Notes: generated by a model not told the origin, from the letters alone. 64,000 nucleotides of DNA from Gigaspora rosea (GCA_003550325.1 QKWP01000414.1:129771-193770), one strand, 5' to 3'; counted from the first letter of the stretch, positions 1-13,377 are shown. Numbers and translations: made by a program.

Positions 1-1116
1 ATACATTTGTTATATAATGCATTTTTTCAACATATTTGCTAAATAAATATACTTATTTGTTTTTATTGCTATAAAGATTTATTAATTAAATTCTATTATG
101 GATTATTAATTAATTAAATTTTTGGCTTAAGCAATATAACTGTCTAAACTGTCCGATGGACATAGATAGCTCTGTTTGAGTTCAGTCAAAGTCTGGTTTG
201 GTTTAGTCTAGTCCAGGTACATCTGAGTGACAATACTAATTAAAGACATCAAATTTACCAAACTTTACAAAGATCTCATGGTGGAGCCATGAATCAGATG
301 CTAGTTTTAAGGGTAGAGGGTACATAGATCATTTTTATATAGTTTTATATGGTATTTTGAAATTTTCATCATATTCTACTAATAAAACCTTTTAAACTAC
401 AACTAATTTAAAAATTTTTACAAAATATAAATAAAACAATTTATTAATTATAGTAAAAATTTGAACTATTATTATATTTTAAAAAAATATAGTTGCATAT
501 ATCACAAAGTTTTTCTGGGTTGGCTCAAATTTTTCTGAGTAGCACAAAATCTCTAATTTTGATTGGTCAATTTGCATAAATTTATAAGTTAGTTTATTAC
601 TAAATTTTAATATTCAATCTTTAAAAATTTATATTTCACTGAGTTTTTAACCAATTTAATTATTTTACTATTATTAGAATTAAAAACACTGCTTTATAAA
701 TTCTTCTTAAGAATTAAAATTAGTTTATTTAATATAATTTTTCATAAAATATAAAGGTAGAACTCTTCCCGTAGATCCCTATAACCAAAACTGGAACAAA
801 AGAAAAAATTTTTCTGTGACAATACCTTGAAATTTTATTAAGTAACTTGATACTTGGCCCCTAAGTAAAGTTGTTCAGTACCCAAATATCGACATAAAAA
901 AGGTGTATTATCTACAAAAAGGTCTAAATTTACCCAAGTAAAAGCAATTAACTCAAAAATAGATAACAAGTCAGTTTTTTCACCGTCCGGCAACAACGGT
1001 CCTAAGGACCAATCAATATTAAATAACAAAAAACACATTTCACCTCAGTTTTAAGTAAAAATATAAAAAACACCAAACCAAAACACCTTTTTGAACCAAC
1101 ACTTGCACTAGAAACT
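1..1116. other. AT-rich spacer and probable LINE 5' leader
   Basis: No gene is visible. Positions 1-760 are AT-rich with no coding signature. From about 770 the composition becomes less extreme and resembles the A- and C-rich sense strand of the LINE that follows, so 770-1116 is probably its 5' untranslated region. No 5' boundary or target duplication could be fixed. Confidence 0.4.
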
Positions 1117-3460
1117 ATGTCTTCAAGCAGCTCCTCCTCTTTCATTAACTTTTCACCAGTTTCTCGCAAACAAACTCAGCCAAAAGAAATACTCCCTGAC
1201 GCAAGACCCACTATGCTAGAAACAGAACCAGCTAAAAAGTTTATAGAAATTACTATCAATGACTAGTCCAAACTTACATTCTCTGTCATATTTTCTGTTC
1301 TCTCACTACCAGAATACAAAGACAAATTTATCTTCTAGACTAATATTACCAAACTAGAAAAAATTTCAAATTTGGTTAAATTTCTACCTCATTGGCTATG
1401 CAAACAAGACAACACAGACCAATCAGTTCTATTCAACCTTTTAGCACAAGAAGATGGTTCCGTTAATATCGTTGCAAAAATACTCAAAACGTCCCAAAGT
1501 AGTGATCTTGCTACACTATTACAATCATACGAAAATGCTATGAAACCTTACGCAATAGCAAAACGTACCAATGATCTCCCAGTGATCCCATACAGTGCAA
1601 CTATTGACCCAGAAACTGATAATGAATCAGTGAAAAGCTACAAAGAAAACAAACAAAACCAACTAAAAAGTACCATACCTAACAACACAATTCCGCAAGC
1701 ACCCCTTGCACAGACAACACATTTTCTGGATTTCTAGCTCTAGAAGATACACAGCTAATGCCTATTACACCAACTAATCAAATTGGAGTACCACGACCAT
1801 CAACACCCACTAAACAAATCACCTCACCCATTATTTCTAGTAATATTATCACCGTTGCTCAGCCATACTTAGCCACTATGGCAAATACTATCAAAAAACA
1901 CTCATAGGTCGTATTACCACAAACTGCTCTCTCTAACAAAACATCTAAAACTACGCTTAAGAATGCTCCTAGTAGTAGTAGGCCACTTTATAGCCAGATT
2001 ACTAAAATACACCTGAACATACCCTATACAGATACTATAGATCATATGGAATAGGCAACTACTATACAAAGCAATCTTAAAACACTAGATGACACACCCT
2101 TTGATCCAAACGCCTGGTCATTTAATACTATTGCAGAAGCACTAACAATACCAAAAGGAATCTATAAGTTTACTAAATACAAACTAACAACAAGCCCAAT
2201 ACAATCTACACTTCCCGAGGCCATCTGTCTTAAATTCGTTTACCGGGATACAAGATTTTTTACTACCTTTACCAAGAACCAAAGAACCCAACTAGCACAC
2301 TAGAAGGAGTACATGAGCCTATATAATGATGCTCTTGAGACATACAAAGAAGAAAATAAAGTTACATTTACTAACCGGAAAACACATACTATTATTTATT
2401 CAATGCTCAGAAAAATGCTAATTGGCCAATATATCACTAGTACCAACTTTACTAAACTTACAATAAAAGCTACCTACGAGCTAGTATGATATGCATGAGA
2501 CTTCTTGAAAATCAAAGACAAAGATGCTAAAGATCCCAAAATACTTAAAAAAGAAATTCAAAAAGCAATCAAAGAGAGATTACTCCTACTTCCAGAGACC
2601 CAGACCAGATTACTGAGGAAATAAAAGCAATCCTCTCTTTTGCACTCCCTATTAAACAACGTTCACATACTAAAGGAGTGGTCAACGGCTTAAAAAAATT
2701 CTTAAATTTAGCAAACTTCCAGAAGTGTACTTCGTAGAACTTCCTCCTCTTCCTGTATACTACAAAGAACTAACCCCTAGTCTGCGCTAGTACTTTCCAA
2801 TCAAGCACAGAGAAGTATTACCATACATACCTGAATACAAGAAAAAACTCAAGACTACTACAAAATAGACGATTGGATTGCTGATACTTACTTTGACTTG
2901 CCAAGGAAAAAGAAACTCCTCTCTTCTATCTACCAAGAACTTAATCCCAAAGTTAGAAGCTTCTTCCTCTACAACTCTGCTACATAACTGTCCCACTCTC
3001 AGAAGTAGTCTCTATACTCAGAGAATACTACACATTCAAGCTTTTGCCCAATGACTATTTTAGTATAAAGCTTCCACTCCCTTCTGATACAAACAAAATC
3101 AAAACAGTTACCCAGTTCACATTTCAAATCACTAGCGACCAGGAAGCTAGAAAATTCCTAAAACAAATAACACCCTATTATAAATACAAGCTCCTCTTAT
3201 CCGAACATATCATGCAGGCCAACCCTACTAATAAGCCCATACTCCCCACGATAGACCAAATCATGGAAGAATTCAGCATTACAATTCTGATTAAAACACC
3301 AAAAGACTTAGTAGAAGCCATCAGAGAATTACGAAAACATTACTACTTCACAAAACTTTCAGAGAAGTGGATCCAAATCCCTACCAACTCCCCTAAGGAA
3401 TCACCAGCAAACTCACTTCACCCAAACACCTATCTCAGCTTCCTTATAATTTACTCAACT
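1117..3460 (+). pseudogene. LINE ORF1 remnant (gag-like protein, broken)
   Basis: The ATG at 1117 opens a Ser-rich N-terminus (MSSSSSSSFINFSP) in the same frame as the longest uninterrupted piece (1372-1737). Two in-frame TAG codons precede that piece, where Trp would fit the context. Reading continues in shifting frames to about 3460, with basic, Lys/Thr-rich text and a clean last piece at 3044-3463. I recognise no RNA-binding zinc knuckle, so assignment to ORF1 rests on position upstream of the endonuclease and on matching composition. It would encode the nucleic-acid-binding protein of the retrotransposon particle. Confidence 0.55.
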
Positions 3461-3560
3461 TGAAAACTATCCTCTTTGATCAAAATATTGAACTGCTACT
3501 CCCAATCATATCACAACATAATATAGCTCCCATCAGCAAAACCCGAGTTCGTATTATTTC

Positions 3561-3828
3561 GCTGACAATCACTTCACCGACATAACATTTCACTGACAAA
3601 TACTCACTGACAAGTTCATTTTACTAACAGTTTGTTTCACTAAAGTTCATTTCACTAACAAGTTTTGTTTCAAAAAGCACCCTAACTTTAGCTCTAATTC
3701 TACCTAATTCTACCCTAACCCTAACGAAAATGACCAGAATTACTTTGTCAGTGAAATGAGCTTCGGTAAAATAAACTTGTTGGTGAATAATTGTTAGTGA
3801 AATGTTACGTTGGTGAAGTGATTGTCGA
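3561..3828. mobile_element. Palindromic MITE with telomere-like centre, inside the LINE
   Basis: The left arm begins GCTGACAATCACTTCACC and the right arm ends GGTGAAGTGATTGTCGA, its inverse with few changes. The arms contain repeated short words (CTGACAA, TTCACTAACA) in opposite orientation on the two sides. The centre (about 3678-3725) is a run of CTAACCCTAA-type telomere-like repeats. LINE sequence lies on both sides. No clean target duplication was found. Confidence 0.75.
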
Positions 3829-4189
3829 TTAATTGATTGCTACCCTGAAAACCCTCCGATCACACTTTAAGATTAACTCTATTCCAGACTTTTTACTAGA
3901 CTTACCTCCCTTACCTATCCCTACCTGAAGCATATTCAAGACACATACACAAATCAGGCCTGCCTCACCTAGTATAGTACAGTCACTTGCAAGTATCCCA
4001 CAGATGTCAGAAGAACCCAAGGATCCAAACAATGACAACAAAGACACAACTGAAAATCACATTTTCCTGCTATTGGAAATTACAACACCAATGGACACAA
4101 GCTAAACTTGCTAATGAGAAGCACAAACATAGCACAACAAGCAAACTTTTCTACTACTCCAATCAAATCTAGTAACCAACCTAACCCTC

Positions 4190-5640
4190 TTTCACTCTCT
4201 ATTTGCACACACAATATCTGAGGCCTTAACCAAGATTTTAAAAAACAAGTCTGAGAGCAATACTGTCTTGAGAACAATCTCAACATTATCAGCCTAACAG
4301 AAACCAAACTATCTAACAAATATTTAGCCACTAAACCCACAAAACTCCCCACTACACTTACTTCTTGTCCTGTACAGAGGGTTCTAAAGCAGGAACCACA
4401 CTTATGATAAATAATGATCTTACTCCACACATTCACAACATTATTACATACCCAGACTATGCAATTGCTATTGATATCTTTTTTAAACATGACTTCAAAT
4501 TCTGAATTATCACAATTTACCTTCCATGTGATAGCCCTCCTATTAGACTTGAAACACAAAACCGCATCATCCAATGGATACAGCAAACCATATCACACAA
4601 TATACTTCCTATTGTTCTAGAGGATTTCAATGCTACTACAGAAAAGATACATTCTGGCTCAATCAAATACAAACTTTTCCAATTTCTGGCATATAACAAC
4701 ATGTACGATCTGGCATCCCACTCACAAAACCAAAGCTATACATGGTACAGCTCAAGATACAGTAGCCAAATTGACCATATATGGGTATACTATCCCATAA
4801 TAACATACCTCACTAAATACAACATAGAAGAGTGATCACAAAATCCTCATATCAAAATGGTTCTTTCCATATGCTCTAACTAGTAAGCCAAGACAAAAAA
4901 CCTGAATCCGCAGAAGAATTTTTAACTACAAGGCCATAGATAATATCCTCTGGAAATCTTCTCTAACCAAGTCAAAAACAATCTTATTTTCCATAATACA
5001 CCACTAACAATGAACACTTCTGAATCTCTAGAGACTACATGTCACAAAATTTAAACTAGTATTATCAATGCTGTAATACAACATATTCCTAACAAAAAGT
5101 TTTAGTGTACACAATTTCCAATACACCTTTTCAGCTACAGCAGCACACCTACATATTAGCCTCAAAAAACTTAGTAGTACCATCCAAAAAATCAAACAGG
5201 TACTCAAACAGAACTTACCAATTCCAGACCAACTTAACACAGCTATTATAGTACTGAATTAATCATGTCAGCTTCAAATACCCCTGCTGCTATCTACTCA
5301 CAGCTCCTCTCTGATTAAATTAGCAAAGCAAATATAAAATGGAAAAGCTTATACCATGCCTGCAACATGGAAAACATTAAACAGAACAAACAGCAAATCT
5401 CTGAGTCAATCCAAAAAAGATACTCCAAGCTCATAACTTACCCTACTTCTATGATTAACAGTATTCTAAACCAACACAAGGATTCAGTAAAATTTGATAA
5501 TATAAAACTTGAGCAGAAGGTAATTACTGACCTATTTGCTATTAAAGACCATATTCAGCAACACTTTGACAACTAGACAGCTCCCCGCCAAGTCAACCAA
5601 AGCCTATTTGAATCTATATGGCAAAATGAATACAACCCAA
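4190..5640 (+). pseudogene. LINE ORF2 N-terminal region: APE-like endonuclease, broken
   Basis: Fragments in shifting frames spell endonuclease signatures: NIISLTETKLSNK near 4283 (catalytic Glu motif), EDFNATT near 4621 (the GDFN-type motif) and SQIDHIW near 4764 (the S-x-I-D motif). This domain nicks target DNA to prime reverse transcription. Stops fall where Trp or Arg is expected, for example FKF-stop-IITIYLP near 4500 and IEE-stop-SQN near 4833. From 5240 the linker toward the RT is readable, with its longest open piece at 5367-5576. Confidence 0.7.
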
Positions 5641-5689
5641 AACCCAATATTGACTCTACATAGTATGCAGATGCCCTGGCAAGCTTTAG

Positions 5690-6351
5690 CCAAGAAGAAG
5701 TGACTTTAACACTTAGTTAGCTACCAAACAATAGGGCCTGTGGACCTTCAGAAATTAGTTACGAAATATTCAAGCATGCAGGGCCAGACTTTATACAAGC
5801 AACAACCTCTCTCTTCAACCGTTGCCTCTCTACTCAGACTATACCAAAACAATAAGAAAGAGGACTACATTTTTCCAATTTCAAAAAAACCTATTTTCAA
5901 TAGCAACTTTTCCAACACCAGGCCCATAAGCCTTGTCGAGCGCATTAAGAAACTCTATACAAAATTGCTTACTAACTGCTTAAACAATATCCTATCTAAA
6001 TATAAAATTCTCTTACCTTTTAATTATGTGGCTCTACCAGGCAACTCAACGGCCATACCAATTCATATTCTCAACAAAATTATTGAAGATGCATTTTGCA
6101 ATTTAAACCAACTTTGGCTTCTATCCCAGGATATGAGTAAAGCATATGACTCAGTTAACTTTGACCTCTATCATAAATCACTACACAGAATTCAAATGCC
6201 CAAAACATTAATCAACATTCTCTCTAATTTTCTTTCTGATCGTACAAACCGAGTAATCACTAATCTCGATCTTACCAACTCATACTTAGTTAGAAATGGC
6301 ATCGACCAAAGAGAGACAATTACACCATTCTTCTGGAGAATATATTACGAT
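5690..6351 (+). pseudogene. LINE reverse transcriptase, N-terminal half
   Basis: The text LPNNRACGPSEISYEIFKHA (about 5720-5780) is the RT-0/1 region of LINEs. It is followed by NTRPISLVERIKKLYTKLL and by the catalytic block LSQDMSKAYDSV near 6121-6156, holding the first catalytic Asp. The open reading frame 5740-6372 ends in RETITPFFWRIYYD, exactly where the 6352-7710 element is inserted. One stop (LS-stop-LPNN) replaces an expected Trp. Confidence 0.85.
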
Positions 6352-7710
6352 AGGACCCCGAAATATATATAGATAGGTCAGGTATAAGTTTGCTTATTTT
6401 TGAAGTTTTTTATACAAATCTTTTCTATTTATAGTAATTTTTTGCTTATTTTTAAAGTTTTTTCTGCAGATGTTTACTTTTTTAGTAATCCTATCTCTTA
6501 ATTTGTTATGCAGGCATATTTGCCTGCGAAAATTTTAAAATTTTAAATTTTTTAAATAAAACCTTAATTGATAGTCCGCCAGTTAATCAGAGATCGATCA
6601 TAGTGTAATATGACACAAATTACATATGAAAATCACTATAGTGTGAATGTGGCGTGCATACATATAAAAGCTTTTTTCTTACTAAGTTAATGATACATGT
6701 ACACTAATTGAAAGTTGCAGAGCTTGTCGAGGCGCATCTAAAGGTGGTTAGCTCATCCAAATCGGCCTAGTGGATGGCGAGATATCGTTGAAAAACGATT
6801 GGACGACTATATAAAATCTCTATGTAAACAATATTTGTTTACATAGAGATTTTATATAGTCGTCCAATCGTTTTTCAACGATATCTTGCCATCCACTGGG
6901 CCGATTTGGATGATCTAACCACCTTTAGATGCGCCTTGATGAGCTCTACAACATTCAATTAGTGTACATGCATCGTTAACTTAGTAAGAAAAAACTTTTA
7001 TATGTATGCACGCTACATTCACACTATAGTGATTTTTATATGTGATGCATTACGTTACACTATGATCGATCTCTGATTAACTAGCGGACTATCAATTAAA
7101 TATTAATTTTAGCCATATACTTTCTAAGTAAAAAATATAATATTGTTCTGTTTTTTCAACTTTATTATAAAATTTTTTTAAAATTATTAAAAAACTTTGG
7201 TGTAATAAAAGTTTAAAGTTTTTGTTTTGGAACTTTTACTATAGAATTTTTTCTTTAGTTTTTCTCAAATTTTATATGTTCCCATCTATAAAAAAAATTT
7301 TCACTTCCAATACAAGTCCTAATTTTTACAAATAAATCATTTACAATCAACTAATGAAAGATGTCATCCTTTATATAAACTACAAAGTTGTATAAAAAAC
7401 TATATTTTTAAAACCAATATTTAAAGAATTCGCCAAGATATTGTAAAATATTTTTTTGGATAAAAAATTTCTTTAAAATTTAATATTTTCAGCTTATAAG
7501 CAACATAAACTTTTTGTCTTATAATATAAGTTTAAATAATTCAAAAATATAATCCTTGTTCTTAAATGTTATAATACCAAATTTTATTTAAATATCTTAA
7601 ATGATTAAAAAACAGTATATTTATAGTAATTATACAGGCAAATTTGTCTGCGAACCTCTACAAAGTAAGGGATAATTAATCTGACCTATCTATGTTTATT
7701 TTGGTGTCCT
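6352..7710. mobile_element. hAT-like foldback element, AGGACCCCG family (copy 1)
   Basis: The ends are inverted repeats: AGGACCCCGAAATATATATA at the left, and ACATAGATAGGTCAG-type sequence read inward from the right, about 30 bp with a few mismatches. The target ATTACGAT is duplicated exactly at 6344-6351 and 7711-7718. An 8-bp duplication is the hallmark of hAT-superfamily transposition. There is no transposase inside, so it is non-autonomous. Its middle is a separate 528-bp palindrome (6568-7095). Removing element plus one target copy restores the LINE RT reading YYD-PLITYIS. Confidence 0.9.
6568..7095. repeat. 528-bp perfect-type palindrome nested in the hAT-like element
   Basis: The left arm starts TTGATAGTCCGCC and the right arm ends CGGACTATCAA; the arms stay complementary to the centre at about 6836 (CTATGTAAACAA / TTGTTTACATAG). 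TTAA flanks both sides (6564-6567 and 7096-7099), which could be a target duplication. RNA from it would fold into a roughly 260-bp hairpin. The inner half is shared with the palindrome at 29998-30523. Confidence 0.85.
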
Positions 7711-7718
7711 ATTACGAT

Positions 7719-8119
7719 CCCCTAATTACTTATATTTCAACACATTTTTCAGAATATACACTTTCAACATTAATGGTAAACTTATCTTACCTATCCATCT
7801 ACTAAAGTATCAGTTCTAGCTTATATGGATGATACTTTGTGGATCTCCCAATCCAAAGAGGAGCTAGAAAAAATAACTGAAATGGCAGTCTCCTTTTACC
7901 AAATAGCAGACATACAAGTTAATCCATCTAAATTCATCTTCATTACAAAACATACCTCTTCTTTTATATCATTTCTAAACTCCCATATTAGTTCAATTTC
8001 TAAGGACTAGCTATTCAAATTCCTTGGGTGCTCGTTCACACTCAACAACAAGCAAAAAGCTATAAGCCTAGCTAGTATTGCAAGTACAAGAGTATAACTG
8101 ACAAACAATCACATATATA
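7719..8119 (+). pseudogene. LINE reverse transcriptase, C-terminal half (YMDD)
   Basis: After the foldback element the RT resumes at the same residue. The catalytic LAYMDDTLWIS motif lies at 7816-7848 (YMDD codons 7822-7833), followed by a helix and VNPSKFIFI. The piece SSISKD-stop-LFKFLGCSF has a stop at the Trp expected before the FLGC motif that closes LINE RTs. The reading is cut at 8119 by the 6.3-kb element. Confidence 0.85.
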
Positions 8120-8379
8120 GGACCTTTGCTAGGAAAATCGGGTTTCGGGGACCTTTTTAACAAAAATAAGATTTTGATCGTATATTAATCTATAGTATAA
8201 GGACAACACTTGATATAATTTTTAGGCTAGATTGTCTTAATACAAAGGGTAATTTTTTTGGGTCCGGATTTTTTAAATATAAGATCTAAAAATAGAATAC
8301 AAGATCTAAAAATAAAATCAGATGATCCGTTGTCATGGGATATCAATCGTCGAAGTTCATTTTTATTGGACAATCTATT

Positions 8380-8975
8380 ATCTCTGACTTTTTTTTTTTT
8401 TTTTTTTTTTAAGTGATATTATCTCCGACTTGGTAGTTGCTATCACAAATACAATAATTGTTTTAGGCTCTTTGAATTCTGTGATCTCCACTTTTGGCTT
8501 TGTTATTACCTCGGGTTTCTGTCACTATCTTAGGCTTCTGGTTAATTCTTCGCTTTAGCTGATCTTTTCATCAGATTCTTTGTTGCCGCTTTGGTGCCTG
8601 ATCTTTAGATTTTTTTTTTGTTACTGCTTTGAGTTCCTTGATCTTTGCTTTGGGTTCTCTATCACTGCTCTAGAGTTTTGATCTTTGTCTCAGGTTTTTG
8701 ATCTTTGTTCCAGGTTCATTGATCTTTGCCTTAGGCTCTTTGTGAATTAATTCACTGTCTCAGGATTGTTATTAGTTTATTATTTTTGTTTTAGGTTTTT
8801 ATCTCGCTCCAGCTTTTTTTACTGCTTTGGATTTCTTGATCTCTGCTTCAGGTTTTTATCTCCGTTTCAGTTTTTTATTGCTGCTTTGGAGTTCTTGATC
8901 TTTGCTTCGATCTATGCTTCAGATTTCTCGATCTCTGTTTCTGGTTTTCTGTTACCGCTTTAGTTTTTGATCACT
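8380..8975. repeat. T-rich degenerate tandem repeat
   Basis: A T22-type run (about 8390-8411) is followed by about 500 bp of imperfect units of roughly 25-30 bp built on TTGATCTTTGCTTCAGG and TTTATCACTGCTT. Open reading frames here are Phe/Leu-rich products of the repeat and are not genes. Confidence 0.7.
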
Positions 8976-10378
8976 AAGGGGTGTTCTCAAGCAGCATGCT
9001 CGATGTAATTAGCTAGTGATTGAGATAGTGCTCAAACACTATGCCGTTATTAATTAGATCATTTTGAGAACCGATAATATGGATGTTGAAGACTGATAGC
9101 ATGAATGACAATTTAATTGAAACATGCTTATCGTATCTTTCTCAATGTGATTAATTTATGATCGTGTTGGTGCTCAGATATTACTATTAATTAAAATATT
9201 AGTTGCAATTGATGCTTAAATAAACATCTTTATGGTTATTACTACACATATTTAGCAATTATTGTTTTTACAAATCGAAAATAAAGGATTAAGAAATTTA
9301 CGACACTTCAAATTTCTGTTCTTTTTTTTAATAATTTACTACAAACCGACAAAACACAAAAACGCGCTTTTTTATTTGCGCTAACGATTTTTAGCGGTAT
9401 AATTCGTCGACATTGATAATTATGTTGAACGACATTGGTAAAAAAAAAGAGTGAAGTGCTTGAACAATTATTTTTTCTAATCAATCAATGAAAATTTTGA
9501 CCAATAAGCGCAACTCTATGATAAATAAAGGATGGTTAGGCCTCTATCTATTGTTGATTGGAATGATAAAATACCCTTGATCGGTTGTACAAACTTCCGC
9601 TAATAAAATTTTTCTTTCTAACGTATTAAAATTTCATCACGTTTTTTATTCATTGGAATAATCAATACAATTGATTCATTAGCCTATTTTTTTTTTACCA
9701 ATAAACACTCTAAGTCTGCTGTTTTGGGTTTTTTGCTTCATTGTATTACTGTATTAGGCCTTTTAATCACCATATGTCTTTAACTACTATCGTGATCTTT
9801 ACCACCATTTTATTATTATTTATTAATTTATTTGATAAAATAAATATGAGGAATTTATGTATAAAGGTCTGAAAAATAAAAATAATGGCCCAAAGCGGAA
9901 AACATTATATTTTTTAAGGGCCAAATTTTACAATCAGGTGTCCAAATTTATCGTAATTAATTAGATTGCAACATCTATAATTAATTTTCTTCTAATAATT
10001 AATCATATTATTCTTTTATCGGTATTGTATTTTTTTTCTCGATGTCTTATATGCGAAAATTATAATAATTTTTGTTGACTCCCAAATTAATTTAGCTTTA
10101 TTAACTATGATTCCGTACAGAATAAGCTTATTTTAGGACCGAATGAATGCTAAATATTGAATTTAATCCAGTCGAACTGTATATTGGTTAAAAGAAGTTT
10201 TTTAAGCAAAGGATATAGTATGAAATATATAAAGTAGTACAGATATATACAGTATTAATGCTCAAAGAACATAATGTATAATTATTTTAGTCCTTTAATT
10301 GTAAATTTTTTTTGTTTTATTTTTCGGCCTTATATATAAATTACCCAATAAATATTATTTATTTTCATCTTCAGTTTT
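8976..10378. other. AT-rich stretch without recognisable gene
   Basis: This is the interior of the 6.3-kb element, downstream of its transposase remnant. It has poly-T tracts and scattered ATTAATT words. CTAAGGGGTGTTCTCA (about 8976) and the inverse of ACACTCTAAG (about 9712) are faintly alike and may be the ends of another old element. I see no coding signature. Confidence 0.4.
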
Positions 10379-12153
10379 TTATGGATTTGCACAATATACA
10401 TCTTTATATGGATCATCTACATGTTGTCTAATTTTTGTATATAAATAATTTTTTCTTTCCTTTGTTAGTAATTTAATAGGAATAGTTTTTAAAGTAGTAT
10501 TAATATCAAAATTATTCTCGCATAATATTTGAAATGAAATTTCAGGCCCACAAAATTATATTGATGCATAAACTTTTCCAATATCAGTTGGTAAACTACT
10601 AAATCTAAAATGATAGTATTGTTTTAAATTTGGAAAGTTTTTAAAATGATTATTAAATAATAAAGAAAAATCATGCCAAGCCCAAACTAATCCATTATTA
10701 CATAAAATTGCTTTGTTTCCTTTTGAAGAATTATTAATAGTTTTCTCAATATCACTTATTACATTACTTTTATGATTTCTATACACCTTTTTAATTTGAC
10801 CAAAAAAAGAGTTGCAAATAAATTTTGTATGACCAGGGATCATAAAATTTACTGTGATTTCTTCATACCAATCTAACATTATTAACCAGGAATAAAAAAA
10901 AAAGTGTTAAGTTATTCTTATTTTGACCACTGCAGTTATCACAAGTAATATGCAATTTTTTTTTCCTTCACGGGCAAATTTGTGAAGAAAATAATAAACT
11001 ATATTAAGCGTAGTATTTGCTCCTTTAGAAGTACCTTCTGGAAATTCATTCTCTCCTATTACAAAGTTTAATTGAAAATTTTGACCACCTTCTGTTTTAT
11101 ATACCCCAAATAAATGTACAGAAAATAGATTTTTAAAGTAAATTGTTCCTACTTGTTGTGGTGAATATGGAACTGATACACATTGTGCCCAATCATAACA
11201 AACATTTGCAATTGATAAATCTTTTGTGCTCTTATTTATATTATCATTATAGTGTTGTCTTTCTCGATCTGCTGCAATGCAATGTTGATCATATTGAGAT
11301 TATATTCTTCTATATCTGATTTAGCTACTACTAATTTGGCCTTAAAAGTTTCACAAACTTCACAAAGATCACTTGCAGGTGATTGAAATTTAAGATGAGG
11401 AATCATTTCATGCCAAAGTCTTCTAAATGTAAAATAAGAAATAATTTGTGTATTTTCACCATTTTCGTTATAAAAATGTTTTTTAAATTCATTATAAACT
11501 GAAGTATATGTATTTCCAGTAGATAAATAAATAAATGGTTCTGACTCATTTTTATATCTCATAAGAGAAGAAAGTCCATTAATATTTCCATACTGTTCTA
11601 AAAAATGTTTAACTGGAAATGTAATACTAGAATCAAGAAATACTTTACTTTTTAACTTAGGTACAAGTCCAGTATTTCCATAAGTTCTTTCAGTTAATAC
11701 TTTTTCTTGCAAATATTTTTGAATTGCTAAAAGGAAATGATCACTTATTCCATAAAGTTTTAAAAATGCTGGTTTACAAAGTAATAAAGATGCATTATAG
11801 CTGTATCTATAATTTTGTCTATGAGGCTCTTCATTTTTATTATTAATTTCAAAGGCCATTAATTGTGCTTTTAAAAATAGTTCAAGTTCTGGTTTTTCTA
11901 ATGCTATATTGAAAATGTCTTTCAAAAAAGTTTTTAAATCCAACTTATTCATAACAAGTTCTTAAATCTTTTTTTCTAGATGTAAGACGGCATACACAGT
12001 TCGATTTTCAAAAAATTGCATTAGATCATGAACTATATCAAGAACTAATTCATTGTCTTCATATTCTTCTAATCCCAGTTCAATTAAATTGTATACTGGT
12101 CTTAAAGAATTTGAATCTAAGTAATCCATGCTTAAATCTTCAGGTAAAGACAT
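10379..12153 (-). pseudogene. DDE-type transposase-like pseudogene (DUF7869-like)
   Basis: Read from 12153 down to a TAA at 10379, the pieces make one protein with two in-frame stops (near 11962 and 10556) and at least one frameshift near 11270. Recognisable blocks are PHLKFQSPASDLCEVCETFK (Asp plus a C-x-x-C pair), ITCDNCSGQNKNN (about 10920) and IPGHTKFICNSFFGQIKK (about 10800-10850). The order D-x-C..C, then DNCSGQNK, then GHT-x-F-x-x-D/N-x-x-FG is typical of a widespread eukaryotic transposase-derived family annotated as DUF7869. I read the DN and GHT blocks as part of an RNase-H-like catalytic core. The family name is from memory and moderately sure. The product would be nuclear and act on the element's ends. 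Confidence 0.65.
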
Positions 12154-12820
12154 AGAAATACTGATTATATAAAGCTAAATACTATAAAACAAAAAAATTT
12201 TGTATAATTTAAACATACTAAATGCCGCTCTTTTAAATATACATTATGTTTAGTTATCAAAATTTATAATTAAATGCACGCCTTTTGCATGTATTTTACA
12301 TCTGTTCAAAAATTAAAATCCCAAATACACTCTCCGAAAGGAAAGTATACATTATAATTTTAAAATGTATTATAACTAAATAAAAAAGCAATGCAAATAC
12401 ATGTGCCTTTTATCTTTATCATTATTTAGACTTGAATACATATAAAGTTCATTGAAAGCTGTTAAGAGGCAAATCATTAACTTCTAAAACTAACATACAT
12501 AACAATCGCTTATTATTAAGAAACAAGATTGTATTATATGTATACTATATTATACATACATACAAGCTCTACTAATTATAGCTAAACAATTGTACTAAAT
12601 TAGCAAAGATACAGATATTTTTTCTTGTCTAACTAAATATAAAATCAGAGATAATGACTTTTGCAGAAAATCATTGTCTCTCTGTGGGATTGGATAACAA
12701 TTAATCATGGCTTTAAAACCAAACTTGTGGTTAGCCTAATTATTAGTCTATATTCGGACTGATGAGCCTTGTTTTTCTGAAAATTAAGGTTAGGATTTAG
12801 GAGTACAGTAAGGCGATGAC
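12154..12820. other. AT-rich interior of the 6.3-kb element, no gene seen
   Basis: The stretch upstream of the transposase remnant is AT-rich with several short TATA/TGTATA words. A promoter for the transposase would lie at 12154-12400, but no distinct motif can be assigned. GTTAGGATTTAGG near 12788 is weakly telomere-like. Confidence 0.3.
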
Positions 12821-12822
12821 TA

Positions 12823-13072
12823 CAGTACCTCCTGGCTATAATGCCCTCCACAAAAAAAAACCCGGGTACAATTCATCGGGTCACAATTCAGAAAATCGAA
12901 AAAGACCCGAATATTATTCTAGGTATTTAATCCATATTAAATTTATATTAAAATCATGTAAAGAACAACTTATAGTACCCTCCCCCATAATTAGTACCCG
13001 GGTGGGTATTACATGTATTCTAGAAATTTGATGGTTTCTATAATAATACCCGGGGTACTATAGCCAGTGCTG
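12823..13072. mobile_element. Pogo-like MITE (CAGTACCTCCTGGCTATA type)
   Basis: Left end CAGTACCTCCTGGCTATAAT and the inverse of the right end CAGCACTGGCTATAGT form terminal inverted repeats, each flanked by TA (12821-12822; 13073-13074). CAG ends with TA duplication fit Tc1/mariner-pogo elements. The internal CCCGGG words are also inverted. Confidence 0.7.
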
Positions 13073-13145
13073 TATGGTGCCTCAATAATTAAATAACTCT
13101 AATTAATCAGAAATCGAATAAATTTCATTTCTATAAATAAAAATA

Positions 13146-13377
13146 CAGTAGCACAGATTGCTTAAAAGTTCATTATGAAAAAATTACTATCAACTCCTCT
13201 ACAAGGAACTGATAGTTCTGGAAGAAAAAAAGTTCATTATAGGAAATTACTATATTTTCTTAAGAATCCATAATACCTTTTATACAGAACTTTAATTATG
13301 AAGTTTTAAAATTTTTTGTTCGTTATATCTAGAATTCATTATATAGAGGTTCGTTATACAGCATCCAGTGTCGACTG
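13146..13377. mobile_element. Pogo-like MITE remnant, with inverted partner at 13687-13800
   Basis: The right end reads CATCCAGTGTCGACTG before TA, and a CAGTAGCACAG end after TA lies at 13146. Words TTCGTTATA and AATTACTATATTTTCTTAAG recur in inverse order at 13687-13800 (starting CCGACACTAG), so the two remnants form a long inverted pair with a spacer of about 300 bp. Confidence 0.55.

Noticed and set aside
4080..4586. 168-codon minus-strand open frame
   Set aside because: It is antisense to the LINE endonuclease, whose motifs are on the plus strand.
8766..8963. 65-codon Phe/Leu-rich open frame resembling a membrane segment
   Set aside because: It is a translation of the T-rich degenerate tandem repeat.
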